From Pseudomonas cerasi (GTDB lineage Bacteria > Pseudomonadota > Gammaproteobacteria > Pseudomonadales > Pseudomonadaceae), in the NCBI RefSeq assembly GCF_900074915.1, contig NZ_LT222313.1:1-58483 (forward strand): DNA of 58,483 nt, read 5' to 3'. A program made the translations under genes and the position numbers. Within the stretch, counting starts at the first letter, position 1; every line of letters starts with the position of its first letter. Below, piece by piece: positions 1-9,400 of the stretch. Below the pieces are notes generated by a model that was given only the letters and a program-made list of their open reading frames with translations, was not told the DNA's origin and made no database searches.

Positions 1-1
1 G

Positions 2-223
2 GCGTCGGACGTGTGGGCAGAACGCGAGCGCGCCGTCTCAGACGAACTCCAGGATTGCTTGTCGCGCATTCGCACCACCAGCACCAGCCTTCCCTCGTTC
101 CCAAGCCTGGAAGACCTGATGAACCAGGTGGCCGATCAGGTATGCCAGGCGGCGGTGGACAAGATCAACAGCCACATCCCCAGCGGCTCGGACCCTTGGC
201 AGTCGGTAGGAGGTTCATTGTGA
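2..223 (+). CDS. traL: TraL-like conjugation protein, C-terminal part
   Basis: The reading frame is open from the left edge, so the start lies outside the window; about 73 residues are visible. No motif is recognisable: the part seen is hydrophilic, with a mildly amphipathic helix near its end (LEDLMNQVADQVCQAAVDKI). The name is inferred only from position, directly upstream of traM, as in the R64 order traK-traL-traM. Its stop codon overlaps the traM start (GTG at 220), so the two are translationally coupled and the traM ribosome-binding site AGGAGG lies inside this gene. Confidence 0.45.
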   Translation, partial: ASDVWAERERAVSDELQDCLSRIRTTSTSLPSFPSLEDLMNQVADQVCQAAVDKINSHIPSGSDPWQSVGGSL

Positions 224-924
224 CTGACTCATCAGAGAAGTTGCCCGTGGAAGAGTCTTTGGAAAAACCCCACCTCCCCACGGCGGAAGATCAGCACACG
301 TTCGAGCATGCCATGCAGTTGCAGCGTGACCGTGCGTTAGGTGCGGCTTTCGCCCATCGCTGTCTGACCGCAGTGCTCTGGATGGCACCTGCACTGGTGC
401 TATCGGTCAGCGTGAATGGCTACCTGGGCTGGCAGGTCGCCCATCCTCCGGTGAAGTACTTCGCGGCCGAGGGTGGTCGCGTGACCAAGATCATCCCTAC
501 GGACAAACCAGGGCATAGCAGACGTGATGTGTCGGCTTTTGGGGCCGACACCATTCGCCAGAGCTTCACCCTGGACTTTGTGCATTACCGCGATCAGATG
601 ACCCAACTGGGCGAGCGCTACTCGGAAGTGGGCTTTGAGGACTATTACAAAGCCTTGGTGGCCTCGAACGTGCTCAAAGCGGTCAAGGACCAGCGCATGA
701 ACCTCTGGGTGGATGTTGGTCCAGGGGTGATTCACGGTAGCGGGAAGATCGGGGACAAGTTTGCCTGGGAGTACCAGTACCCCGTGACTTTGAAGCTGGA
801 TGGTCAGCAATCCGGCAGTCCGCCTCAGCGCTTCATTTTTACGCTGCGCATTCAGCAGACGGACGTTCGCGTGAAAAACGCCGGGCTTGAAGTCACCCAG
901 GTCATCACCACCAACGCTAACTAA
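220..924 (+). CDS. traM: TraM/DotI-type IVB secretion inner-membrane protein
   Basis: This is a 234-residue protein starting with GTG at 220, chosen because AGGAGG lies 7 bases upstream and the frame then matches the DotI/IcmL family. A short cytoplasmic N-terminus is followed by one membrane helix at about residues 49-70, then a periplasmic domain containing the family's FTLDFVHYRDQM and FEDYYKALVASN stretches. DotI/TraM is a core inner-membrane part of the type IVB (R64/Dot-Icm) conjugation channel. It is the first complete gene of a tightly packed transfer operon and precedes traN by 43 bases. The family assignment is firm; the exact partner contacts are known only from other systems. Confidence 0.85.
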   Translation: MTDSSEKLPVEESLEKPHLPTAEDQHTFEHAMQLQRDRALGAAFAHRCLTAVLWMAPALVLSVSVNGYLGWQVAHPPVKYFAAEGGRVTKIIPTDKPGHSRRDVSAFGADTIRQSFTLDFVHYRDQMTQLGERYSEVGFEDYYKALVASNVLKAVKDQRMNLWVDVGPGVIHGSGKIGDKFAWEYQYPVTLKLDGQQSGSPPQRFIFTLRIQQTDVRVKNAGLEVTQVITTNAN

Positions 925-967
925 GGCCATTTCGCGAGTTATTGACGCCGCTGGCCAGGAAAATCCC

Positions 968-2026
968 ATGAAAACTTCAATTGCGCTGGCCCTATGGCTA
1001 GCGGCAGGCGGCTACGCCTGGGCGGATGAAACTGTCAGCCCAGAGGCCGCTCCGGCTAAATCTGCGGTTCCCCCCTCTGCCCCCGTGACGCCTGCTGCGG
1101 GGGCTGCACCTTCGGGCTGGGCTACGGGCGTGGGTGTAAACCCAGCAGCACAGAAAGCCGGATCGCCGGCACAAGGTAATGGTCATGTGAATGCAGCACC
1201 CGCTCAGCAACCGTCTGGAAATGATCCGCTCCCTCCGCCGCCATCCGAGCTTTTTCAAAAGGCTCAGGACAGCGTTTCTCCGCTGACTCCCCAAGAGATT
1301 CGGCAACTGCGCGGGCAGGTTGGAGAGGTTGACAAGGCCATGGCCGCACCGCAGGTCGCCATTGTGCCGAGAATCAGCGCACAAACGGTGAATCTGTCGC
1401 CGGGGGCCAGTTTGCCGCTGGTGCGCACGGCGGTGAACTATCCCACTTCCTTGACCTTTATCGACAGTACCGGCGCGCCGTGGAAACTGGGCGCCGCGCC
1501 CATCAGTGGCAACCCCGATATCACCCCGTATTACGTGCCCAATAGCCCGGTCATGGTCTTGTACGCCGCAAAGCCGTTTGCCAGCGGGAATGTCACGGTT
1601 TACCTGGAAGGTTTGGCCGTGCCGATCATGCTCAACGTCAGCAGCGGGGAGTCGGATACCAAGGCCCAGACATGGACAGTGGACAGTCGCCTGGACTTGC
1701 GTGTGCCCAGGCGTGGGCCAGGGGCTCAGCCAGGCGCCGCTCCCGAGGTCCGTATCGGCTTGCACGATCGGGTGCTGCAGGGGTTTCTCGATGGCGTTCC
1801 ACCCAAGGAGGCCAAACAGCTCAAAACCACCGGCAACGTGCCAGACACCACGGTGTGGCAAATGGGTGACGACCTGTACATCCGCACGCGGGCTGATATC
1901 CGGGACGAGTTCGAATCCACGTTGTCGTCGGCAGACGGTACGCATCTCTGGAAATTACCCGTGACGCCCTATGTGTCGTTCTCGGTCATGGGCCACACAG
2001 CGTCCCTCAACGTCGCCTTGGAGTAA
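968..2026 (+). CDS. traN: TraN/DotH outer-membrane core protein
   Basis: The 352-residue protein starts at ATG 968 (AGGA 7-8 bases upstream), which gives a clean signal peptide ending AWA|DE after residue 19; upstream in-frame starts would bury that signal. Residues 20-95 are Pro/Ala-rich and low-complexity, followed by a beta-rich domain typical of DotH/IcmK/TraN (TVNLSPGASLPLVRT; LTFIDSTGAPW) and a conserved end (LWKLPVTPYVSFSVMGH). DotH proteins form the outer-membrane ring of the type IVB channel with DotC and DotD. It lies between traM and traO, 5 bases before the latter, as in R64. Confidence 0.85.
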   Translation: MKTSIALALWLAAGGYAWADETVSPEAAPAKSAVPPSAPVTPAAGAAPSGWATGVGVNPAAQKAGSPAQGNGHVNAAPAQQPSGNDPLPPPPSELFQKAQDSVSPLTPQEIRQLRGQVGEVDKAMAAPQVAIVPRISAQTVNLSPGASLPLVRTAVNYPTSLTFIDSTGAPWKLGAAPISGNPDITPYYVPNSPVMVLYAAKPFASGNVTVYLEGLAVPIMLNVSSGESDTKAQTWTVDSRLDLRVPRRGPGAQPGAAPEVRIGLHDRVLQGFLDGVPPKEAKQLKTTGNVPDTTVWQMGDDLYIRTRADIRDEFESTLSSADGTHLWKLPVTPYVSFSVMGHTASLNVALE

Positions 2027-2031
2027 GCATC

Positions 2032-3390
2032 ATGGCAAACGAAAACGATGCCAAACGCGACATGAAACTCACCGCAGCGCTGGTTGGAGGCGCATTGGTG
2101 GTCGTTTTTGGCGGTGCCTATTACCTTTGGGACTGGCTGGCCAGGCCTGCGCCGGCGCAATCGAAGGTAGACCTGGGTCGAGTAGCACAAGCTTCGCGCA
2201 GCCACAGCACGGAAAGCCCTGCCTATCGCGATCTGCTCAAGCAATACAACGAGGAAGGGGCCAGCACGGCTAAAAACGAAAACAGCAGCTTCATTGCCAG
2301 TATGCCCATGGAGCAGACGAGCGTGATGCTGCCTGTGTCTAAGCCCAAGCCTGCCCCTCAGGCAGAGCCTACCGCCCGGCGTAGCCGTACTCGTCAGGAC
2401 GAGAACTCAAAAGACTCCGAAAAGAAGGAAGACCCGCGTCTGAAGGCATTGCTCGCACGGATCAATCCTGAAAATAAAGCCGAAGAGCGGCGGTCCGGAC
2501 TGGTCTTCGCCCATGTTTTAGGGGGAACTAACGCTTTGAATGGCTCTGGCGATACGACCACGGGTTCTGCTGGAGGCTATGACAGCTGGAGTGAAACCCT
2601 GCCGGGAGGTGCCAAGCTGAAAACCGCTTCCATGAAAAGCACCGCAGAACCCTATTCACCTGTCGAAGTGGTGCCGCCCTACTGGCGCGGGGCTGGCGTG
2701 ATCGATATCGGTGTGGACTCGGACAACAGCACCACGCCGGTGCTGGGCAAGCTGTCCGGGCCGTATGCCGGGGCTGTGCTCAAGGCACCCGAGGGTGCCA
2801 GGTTGGCCGGTGATGGTGTGGTGATCCACTTCACTGAAATGGCCTTCAAGGGCGTCAATTACAAAGTCGATGCCTATGCGCTTCAGGACGACACCCTGTT
2901 GGCCAACGTGGCTTCTGAAGTAAACCACCGCTACATGTCACGCATTGTGTTGCCAGCGGTACTGGGCGGCATTGGCAATATCAGCGACATGTACTCACAA
3001 GCCAATACTCAGGTCCTCAGCAATGGCTTTTCCACTCAGACCGCCCGACCAGGCATGCCGGATGGAACGGCGGTCGCCGGTACCATTCTGGGCGGTGCCG
3101 CCGGCCAGGCGGCCAAAGTGCTGACGGATGATGCCGCTCGCACCCCGGCCACCCAGGTCAATGTGTTCAAGGGGCAGGTGGTCGCTATTCAGTTCATGCG
3201 AGGCGTATACGCAGGTGATGCCGTTGCCCCAGGGCGAAGCGGTGAAACGGTGCAACCTGCGGCTCCCGCTCAGGCCGTCATGTCGGCACAACCCCAGTCC
3301 CCAGCCCAACCGCTGACGCCTGATCAATGGCGTGCGCAGACCCAGACGCGAATCCAGGCGCAGCGCAAGCTGCAGGAGAGTCAACCATGA
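2032..3390 (+). CDS. traO: TraO/DotG channel protein (VirB10/TrbI-like C-terminus)
   Basis: The protein has 452 residues. There is a membrane helix at about residues 12-34, then a long charged, disordered periplasmic linker (residues 60-200), and a C-terminal VirB10-like domain from about residue 220 (LSGPYAGAVLKAPEGARL; GVVIHFTEMAFKGVNYKVDA; VNVFKGQVVAIQFMR). DotG spans both membranes and forms the central channel. It is shorter than Legionella DotG because the pentapeptide-like repeat region is missing, as in plasmid TraO proteins. Its stop overlaps the traP start by ATGA, indicating translational coupling. Confidence 0.85.
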   Translation: MANENDAKRDMKLTAALVGGALVVVFGGAYYLWDWLARPAPAQSKVDLGRVAQASRSHSTESPAYRDLLKQYNEEGASTAKNENSSFIASMPMEQTSVMLPVSKPKPAPQAEPTARRSRTRQDENSKDSEKKEDPRLKALLARINPENKAEERRSGLVFAHVLGGTNALNGSGDTTTGSAGGYDSWSETLPGGAKLKTASMKSTAEPYSPVEVVPPYWRGAGVIDIGVDSDNSTTPVLGKLSGPYAGAVLKAPEGARLAGDGVVIHFTEMAFKGVNYKVDAYALQDDTLLANVASEVNHRYMSRIVLPAVLGGIGNISDMYSQANTQVLSNGFSTQTARPGMPDGTAVAGTILGGAAGQAAKVLTDDAARTPATQVNVFKGQVVAIQFMRGVYAGDAVAPGRSGETVQPAAPAQAVMSAQPQSPAQPLTPDQWRAQTQTRIQAQRKLQESQP

Positions 3391-4100
3391 GCGAGTTCAG
3401 TCCAGCAGAGCCCAAGGCATCGACGATTGAAATGCCGGCTCCCACCCAGGCTCCCAGTCGTAGTGTGTGGCAACGCCCTATCGTCATGGGGCTTTCACTG
3501 CCCTGGCTGATCGGTATTGCCCTGTTATTGGCACTGGTTGGCTGGTACTTGTTTGCCCGCGAAGAAAACCCGTCAGTCAATCGCCTGGCCTTTGAAAATG
3601 ACTTGGAGCAGCAGCCTTTGCCCGCTGAACAGTCGAGTACCCACCCTGTTGTTGCAGCCGCTGCCGAGTCTGATTTGGGCCAGTTCAAGAACGAGGTCGC
3701 GGCCATGATCGGCGGGGTGCGTACCTACGCAGAGGTGAATCGCACCGCGATCCAGCGCTTGTCCGAAACGATCAAGACTCAGGGTGTTGCACAACAGGCG
3801 CTGCAACAGCAATTGGCCGAGGCACAAGCGCAAAACAGCGTCTTGTCAGCACGTGTGTCCTTCCTTGAAGGACGACCTGGTGCGACGACCACGACACAGC
3901 AGGCCAGCAAGCCAGTCGCTAAAACACGTTCGCCGTTGAATGGCATGCGCGTGCAAGCCATTCAGAACGGCATGGCCTGGGTGTACTGGCAGGACAAGAC
4001 CTGGGCCGTCAGTCCCGGCGAGAAACTGGGCCAGGTGACCGTCACCGGCATCAATCCCCAGGCCCGTGAAGTGCTGACCAGCGCGGGCACAATCAAATGA
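3387..4100 (+). CDS. traP: TraP/DotF-like inner-membrane protein
   Basis: The 237-residue protein starts at ATG 3387, overlapping the traO stop. The N-terminus is Pro-rich and cytoplasmic, followed by one membrane helix at about residues 33-56 (LPWLIGIALLLALVGWYLF), a coiled coil at about residues 110-150 rich in Gln/Ala/Leu, and a small beta-rich C-terminal domain (MRVQAIQNGMAWVYWQDKTW). This single-pass plus coiled-coil layout and the position after traO match R64 TraP (IcmG/DotF-like). Its role is structural within the transfer channel. Confidence 0.75.
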   Translation: MSEFSPAEPKASTIEMPAPTQAPSRSVWQRPIVMGLSLPWLIGIALLLALVGWYLFAREENPSVNRLAFENDLEQQPLPAEQSSTHPVVAAAAESDLGQFKNEVAAMIGGVRTYAEVNRTAIQRLSETIKTQGVAQQALQQQLAEAQAQNSVLSARVSFLEGRPGATTTTQQASKPVAKTRSPLNGMRVQAIQNGMAWVYWQDKTWAVSPGEKLGQVTVTGINPQAREVLTSAGTIK

Positions 4101-4108
4101 GGTAAATC

Positions 4109-4651
4109 ATGGACGGCAGTACTGACGCGATTCAAATGTTGGTCAATCTGTCCCACAACCTGCTGACTTCCTTCGTCAACTTTGCCTTCACGCTGGGCAG
4201 CTTGTTTGCGGTCACCGGCGCTGTCACCTACCTCGCGACTCACGCCAGTGCCGCGCGCAAAGCGCCTGGCCATGCGGAAGGTGGCGGCAAGGTCATCGCC
4301 GTGTTGTTGCTCTGTGGTGGCCTGGCCGGCCTCGATCAAATGATCGGTGCTGCCGCTCGCCAGTTTGGTTGGCAGGGCGCGACCTTCGATGCCATCAGCT
4401 ACGTGGACGTGGGCACCTTTGGTGTCGCAGCCGATGCGGCCAATGCCGTGTTAAGTCTGGTGCGCATGCTGGGCGTCTGGTTCGCGCTGCAAGGCATGTT
4501 GTCCTGGAAACGCTCGTTCAAGGACGGGCATACGGGCCTATCGGCCAGTCAGGACGTTTCAAGCGGTACCCTCAAGTTTGTCCTGGGCGTTTTCTGCGTA
4601 TGCAGTCCGTACCTGCTTAGCGCCCTGCAAAAATCTCTCGGCCTGCTGTAA
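4109..4651 (+). CDS. traQ: TraQ-like integral membrane protein
   Basis: This is a 180-residue hydrophobic protein with four likely membrane helices (about residues 15-40, 65-85, 108-130, 150-175). No catalytic motif is seen. It is assigned as TraQ (IcmD/DotE-like family of small membrane parts) from hydropathy, size and position between traP and traR. The start has a GAGG ribosome-binding site 5-6 bases upstream, and the gene follows traP by 8 bases. Confidence 0.7.
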   Translation: MDGSTDAIQMLVNLSHNLLTSFVNFAFTLGSLFAVTGAVTYLATHASAARKAPGHAEGGGKVIAVLLLCGGLAGLDQMIGAAARQFGWQGATFDAISYVDVGTFGVAADAANAVLSLVRMLGVWFALQGMLSWKRSFKDGHTGLSASQDVSSGTLKFVLGVFCVCSPYLLSALQKSLGLL

Positions 4652-4726
4652 GCAGATCGGGATGTCAAAGCGCCTCGGCGCACCTTCGATAGTTACACCC
4701 TACTGATTAATCCCTAGGAGTTGGTT

Positions 4727-5122
4727 ATGTCCAAAGACGTAATGCTGTGCGCTGCTGTTCGCCTTTCTGTTTTCAAAGACGGTCTGCGTCAACGCGCATT
4801 GAAGTGCCTGACGGCAGCTATGGCTGCCAACCCAGTGCTGGCTTTTGCCGGTGCAGCCGGTGCCGACATTGCCGGGATGGGTGATTCGGCAGCGGTAGGC
4901 GCCACGTCGCTTAAGAAATCTGCACTGACCATTGCTCAGTTTGTCGGTGTGATCTTCGTGATCGGTGGGCTGGTCGCGGCCAAGAACAAGAAAGACAACC
5001 CGCAGATCAAAATCGGCGCGATCGTCGCGTCCATCCTGTTCGGGGTATGCCTGGTGGTTGTGCCTGAAATCATCAAGCGCTCACAAGCGCAGGTCGGCCT
5101 GGCACCCGTGGATGTGGGCTAA
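4727..5122 (+). CDS. traR: TraR-like small membrane protein
   Basis: The 131-residue protein starts at ATG 4727 (TAGGAG 6 bases upstream), preferred over the in-frame TTG at 4721. Two membrane helices are visible near residues 60-80 and 95-115, separated by a short Lys/Asn-rich loop (KNKKDNPQIK), an arrangement common to VirB2-like and IcmD/DotP-like small subunits. The first 35 residues may form an internal targeting segment. Position in the operon matches R64 traR. It is the last gene before the inserted toxin-antitoxin pair, and a hairpin follows it at 5132-5157. Confidence 0.7.
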   Translation: MSKDVMLCAAVRLSVFKDGLRQRALKCLTAAMAANPVLAFAGAAGADIAGMGDSAAVGATSLKKSALTIAQFVGVIFVIGGLVAAKNKKDNPQIKIGAIVASILFGVCLVVVPEIIKRSQAQVGLAPVDVG

Positions 5123-5131
5123 GCCAACCTT

Positions 5132-5157
5132 CCTGCGGTGACTTCGGTCATCGCAGG
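5132..5157 (+). terminator. Hairpin after traR
   Basis: There is an 11-bp stem (CCTGCG/TGAC paired with GTCA/CGCAGG, one unpaired base on each side) closed by a TTCG tetraloop. It lacks a U-tract, so it may only pause or stabilise transcripts at the junction between traR and the convergent toxin gene rather than terminate fully. Confidence 0.45.
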
Positions 5158-5165
5158 GCTACGGT

Positions 5166-5441
5166 TCAAGGGTATTGCTGACGGGCGTGTAGGATGCGCA
5201 GCACGTCGATAGTGTCGGCCCCTACCTGATAAACCACTAGGTAGTTGGGATGCAAAACGCATTCACGCGTTCCGGGTTCGCGACCGTGGCGGAACAGGTA
5301 GGGTGCTGATGGAAGGCCTTCAACGGCCTTCAATATGTTGGCGTTCAGCGCCTCGGCGGCGATGGGGTTACGCTGCTCGATGTAGTCGATAATTTCCACC
5401 AAGTCGGTGGAGGCCTCATCAGCCCAGCGAATTGTTAGCAC
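5166..5441 (-). CDS. ParE/RelE-superfamily toxin
   Basis: This is a 91-residue toxin with the family's start (WADEASTDLVEIIDYIEQRN), a central PYLFRHGREPGTRECVLHPNYL region and the usual end VLRILHARQQYP. ParE-type toxins poison gyrase and RelE-type toxins cut mRNA at the ribosome; which applies cannot be told from sequence. The start is GTG at 5441 with GGAAGG just upstream, inside the antitoxin gene (23-base overlap). The pair lies against the transfer operon between traR and traT. A paralogous pair lies at 25110-25588. Confidence 0.8.
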   Translation of the reverse strand: MLTIRWADEASTDLVEIIDYIEQRNPIAAEALNANILKAVEGLPSAPYLFRHGREPGTRECVLHPNYLVVYQVGADTIDVLRILHARQQYP

Positions 5442-5619
5442 GGGCCTTCCTTCGCTCTGCTAGGGCGGTTTGCACCTTCGCCATTGCCTCGTCGTGGGGC
5501 AAACGTGGCTTAGTGCTGTTCATGGCTTCCTGCACCTTGGCCCGAAACCAGCGGTCATAGCTGTCTGCTTGTTCCTGTGTTTCGAACTCGGAAACGATGG
5601 GGGAAAGTTGGGTGCTCAT
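5419..5619 (-). CDS. Antitoxin partner of the ParE-type toxin
   Basis: A 66-residue acidic-then-basic protein whose N-terminus (SPIVSEFETQEQADSYDRW) is shared with the antitoxin at 25110 (SPIVSEFETEELEANYTAW). It belongs to a small plasmid stability/antitoxin family that often precedes ParE-type toxins; it has no obvious ribbon-helix-helix at the start, so how it binds DNA is not clear. It overlaps the downstream toxin gene, the usual order for such pairs. GGAGGT lies 6-7 bases before the ATG. Confidence 0.75.
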   Translation of the reverse strand: MSTQLSPIVSEFETQEQADSYDRWFRAKVQEAMNSTKPRLPHDEAMAKVQTALAERRKARANNSLG

Positions 5620-5803
5620 AGAGACCTCCTATTTAGATACCCAACAGCTTAAACCTTCCGGGTCGTTCTGTCGTTTGGCCCGGACCACGTGCACCATTGC
5701 GGATCAACCGCTGTAATTCTGACGCAAACCTGCGGCGGCTAGCCGTACACGCCAAATAACCACGACTTTTCCTAATTCTGAAAATATTCCAGAAGGAGAG
5801 CTT

Positions 5804-6463
5804 ATGGATGTCGATCTATCAGCCCCCCCCTTGAAAGCAGCGTTTCAAGCTGAACGTGAGCAACCCTCGCTGACCCCCCTGATGCTCGATGTCAGCGGTG
5901 ATCCTGAAACGCCGGTACCGGCGGCTATGCATGGCGAGCAGTGCGCTTGCTGCGGACTGTGGACTCAAAAGCTGTGGCAGGGGGCCCGATCAGGGTTTAC
6001 CGCCTCCCATGCGGTTTGCACCCTGTGCTACCTGGCCGGGCACCTGGACAGCCCTACGGCGGCTCACGGCGTGCTGGCCTACCTGCCCGGTATGGCCATG
6101 ACGGATGTGCATCACCTGCAGCGCCGTGCGCTGATTGCCATTCTCGGCGGTACCCGCACGCAGCGTGCCCAAGGCAAAAGGGTTCTGCTCTGGCTGGCTC
6201 GACATGGCCGTGAGGTGGAACAAGCCTGGGGCACGACACGTGCCGGCGAATTCGCCATGGCCTTTCAGCGTCTTCCTCCTCACAAGCGCTCGACCCTTCG
6301 AAACCGCCTGGAAGGCTGTGCCCTGATCCTGCCGGCGGACATGTTCGAGGATCTGTCGCTATTACTGCCCACCGGCAAAACGGTCGCGGGGGCACTTTCC
6401 TCCCGCAGCTGGGACACCTATAAACGGAGTGACTTTTATGCCGAGCTTGATCCGTTGGGTTGA
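5804..6463 (+). CDS. traT: TraT/DotN (IcmJ)-like zinc-binding protein
   Basis: The 219-residue soluble protein has a CACC pair at about residues 47-50 and a CTLC pair at about residues 72-75, the four-cysteine zinc knuckle of the IcmJ/DotN family. In Legionella, DotN joins the coupling complex around DotL. It shows no signal peptide or membrane helix. An AAGGAGAG ribosome-binding site lies 7 bases before ATG 5804. Its 3' end overlaps the start of traU by 26 bases, indicating coupled translation. Transcription of this and later genes must cross the inserted toxin-antitoxin pair or start in the 5620-5803 interval. Confidence 0.72.
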   Translation: MDVDLSAPPLKAAFQAEREQPSLTPLMLDVSGDPETPVPAAMHGEQCACCGLWTQKLWQGARSGFTASHAVCTLCYLAGHLDSPTAAHGVLAYLPGMAMTDVHHLQRRALIAILGGTRTQRAQGKRVLLWLARHGREVEQAWGTTRAGEFAMAFQRLPPHKRSTLRNRLEGCALILPADMFEDLSLLLPTGKTVAGALSSRSWDTYKRSDFYAELDPLG

Positions 6464-9400
6464 AGACCTGATCACAGAAACCTCCCGGTTTGCCGTATCA
6501 CGCGATCTGCCCGACTATTGCGACTTGAACACTGTACTGCGTCTGACGGACGACGATCGCACTCGCCACCCAGCCCTCAATGCCCCGTATGTACTGGTCA
6601 ACGACGATGGCGATTACTGCTCGGTGTATGCCGTTGCCGGCAGTTTTTGTGACACCGACGAAGCGGCACCCCTGGAGGCCCCTTATTCCTGGGCCGGCCG
6701 CTTGGAGCGCATGATGCATGCGCTGACAGCCCACTATCGCCGACATGGACACAAAATCAGCCTGGTGTTCGACGATGACCCTGATCGAGGCCGCGAGGAC
6801 GTCGAACGCCTGCTGGCCCCTCAGTACGCTTCTGTCAAACGGACCGGCATCGACTTGACGCCGATCCTGGACGAAAACGTTGAAAAGCTGGCCCCCTGGG
6901 TTTCGCGCGAACGCTGCTACCTGGTGTGTTACACCGGACGCAAGGCGCTCTCTGCGCATGAACTGATCGATGAAAATCGCCGTATCAAGCAGTTGATCGG
7001 GCAAAGCCCGGATGCACGGTATGGACAAAATCCGGTCCTGGCTGAAATGGCCGGCCTGAAAATTCGCCACGACGCCTTCATGAGCGCAGTGGAAGCTGCC
7101 TTTGGAGATGACGGCCAGGGTGTGCTGCTGGAACTGCTCGATGCCCATGCAGTGGGCCAGGCGCTGCGCGCTCAAGTGGACCGGCTCGGTACCAGTGAGC
7201 ATTGGTACCCGCTGCTCCCTGATGATCCGATCACCCCGCATGGTGTACGTAACGGCGACGATCACACACCGTTTCTGGCCCCGCAGCTGAAGTTTCAGCT
7301 GATGAACCAGGACATGGAAACCAACGGCAACAAGCTCTGCGTCAATGGGATGTGGCATGGGACCTTGTCTGTAGTCCTGGGGCCGCAGACGCCGCAGACC
7401 TTTGCCAAGCTCAAAGCGCTGGTCCCTCGCGGCGTGCCTTGGCGCGTACGCATGGACCTGATGCCTGGAGGCATGAAGTCGCTGGGCATGAAAAAAGGCA
7501 CGTTGGACTTCATGGCGTTTGTGCCGCCGCTTCGGCCCATCTGGAACTCCATCGAAACGTTGACGAAAGTCGAGCAGCAGGAGCCGGTGTGTGTCATGAC
7601 GATCATGGCATCGACCTGGGGAGACAGCCAGGCCGCAGTGACGCGCCATCTGACGCTGCTGACCCAGGCCTTTCAGGCCTGGGGGGTGTGCGAGGTGACG
7701 CAAACCTTCGGCAACCCGGTACGCGCATGGGCCTCGACGCTGGTGGCTTCCAGCAAAGGCAGTGGCCCGAACCTGTTGTATCCGCCGCTTTCAGAGGCGC
7801 TGAACCTGTTGCCGCTGACCCGCCCGGCCTCGGCTTGGGAGGAGGACGGCAACGCCTTGTTCGCTACGCTCGATGGCAAGCTCTATCCGGTCGGTCTGGC
7901 CACCCCCAAGCAGAACAAGCTCACCAGTGTGGTCACCGGCTCTTCCGGCCAGGGCAAGTCGGTGCTGCTGAACAAGCTGGGCAATGTCACGGTGTCCAGC
8001 GCCCAGCAGCGATTACCTTTCATGGCGGGGGTGGACAAAGGTTTCTCGATGCAAGGTCAAGTCGCCTTGCTGCGCGACAGTCTGCCGCCGGATCGTAAGG
8101 ACGAGGTCGTGGGCATTGTGCTGCAGAACAGCCCCAAGCATTGCCGGAACCTGTTCGATATCCAGCTGGGCGCGCGGTTCCCGATCGCCCCCGAGCGTAA
8201 CTGGATCATCAGCATGCTCACGGCCATGTGTATTGATCCCTCTACCGGCAATCCGCCAAACGAACGCGATACCCGGCAGATACTGGACCGCGTCATCAGC
8301 ATGGCCTATACCGCCAATGCCGAAAAAAGCCCCAGACGCTGGGGGCGCGGGGTCGTCCCCGAAGTGGACACTGCCTTGGATAAAAGCGGGTTGATCGAGC
8401 GTTATCCGGCCCAGTGGTGGGATAGCAGTACCTGGTATGAGGTGCGCGATCTGTTGTTTGAAGCAGGCTTTGTTAAGGAAGCGCAGCTGGCCCAGTTCGA
8501 AGCGGTGCCGGAACTGGCCGACATGACCACCTTCCTGAACCATGAAGACGTACAGAGCGCCTATGGTCGGGTGCAACGCGATGGCAGTCAGGAGCTGTTG
8601 CTGGAGTACTTGCACCGATGCATGACTGACGCCTGTAGAGAATTCAAGATGCTGGCCGGGCGTACGCAGTTCTTGATCAGTCCACGCACGCGAGTGATCG
8701 CGATCGATCTGAACAATGTCATGGGTGATAACACCACCAATGCTGGCCACCTGAAAACCGGAATCATGTTCCTGTTTGCGGGCCAGGTGGCGGGGGGCGA
8801 TTTTGTGTTGCCGCAATACCGGGATGAGCTGTTGGAGGCGGTGCCCACGCTTTACCACCCCATGCATCTCGACCGCTTGGAGCAGCTGGATCAGGAGGTC
8901 AAAACCAAGGTCTACGACGAGCTGCACAATGCGAAACAGGTGCCCTTCATCTTTCCCATGCTGGAAACCCAAGACCGTGAGCAACGCAAATTCGGCATAC
9001 GCACGGTGTTGTCCTCGCAGTACGTGAGCGACTTTCCCGACGCCATTCTGAATTCGGCCAACTCGCTGTACATGATGGAGGTGGACCCCAAGGACGAGAA
9101 GCTTCTGACCGACACCATCAAAGTGCCCAAGGTCACTCTGCAGCGCTTTCAGCGTTTGGGCTCAGGTCCAGCAGCGGATGGCAGCGGCGTACCGTTTTTG
9201 GGCGTGTTCCGAATCAAGGGTGGCGGCACCCTGGCGCGCATTCTGAAAAACGCCATGGGGCCCCTGGAGCTATGGGCGTTGGGTTCTTCACCGACTGACA
9301 GTGCCCTGCGCAGGTTGCTATATGACGCCGTCGGCGGTGCCACGGCTCGCGCCATCCTGGCCGAAGCCTTTCCCCAGGGCACGGCAGAAAAACTCATCGC

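Noticed and set aside
6498..7703. Long minus-strand open frame (401 codons) opposite traU
   Set aside because: It is antisense to a well-supported ATPase gene, has no family match or ribosome-binding site, and other long antisense frames (400-969, 998-1945, 8013-8984, 19102-20064) behave the same way in this GC-rich operon.
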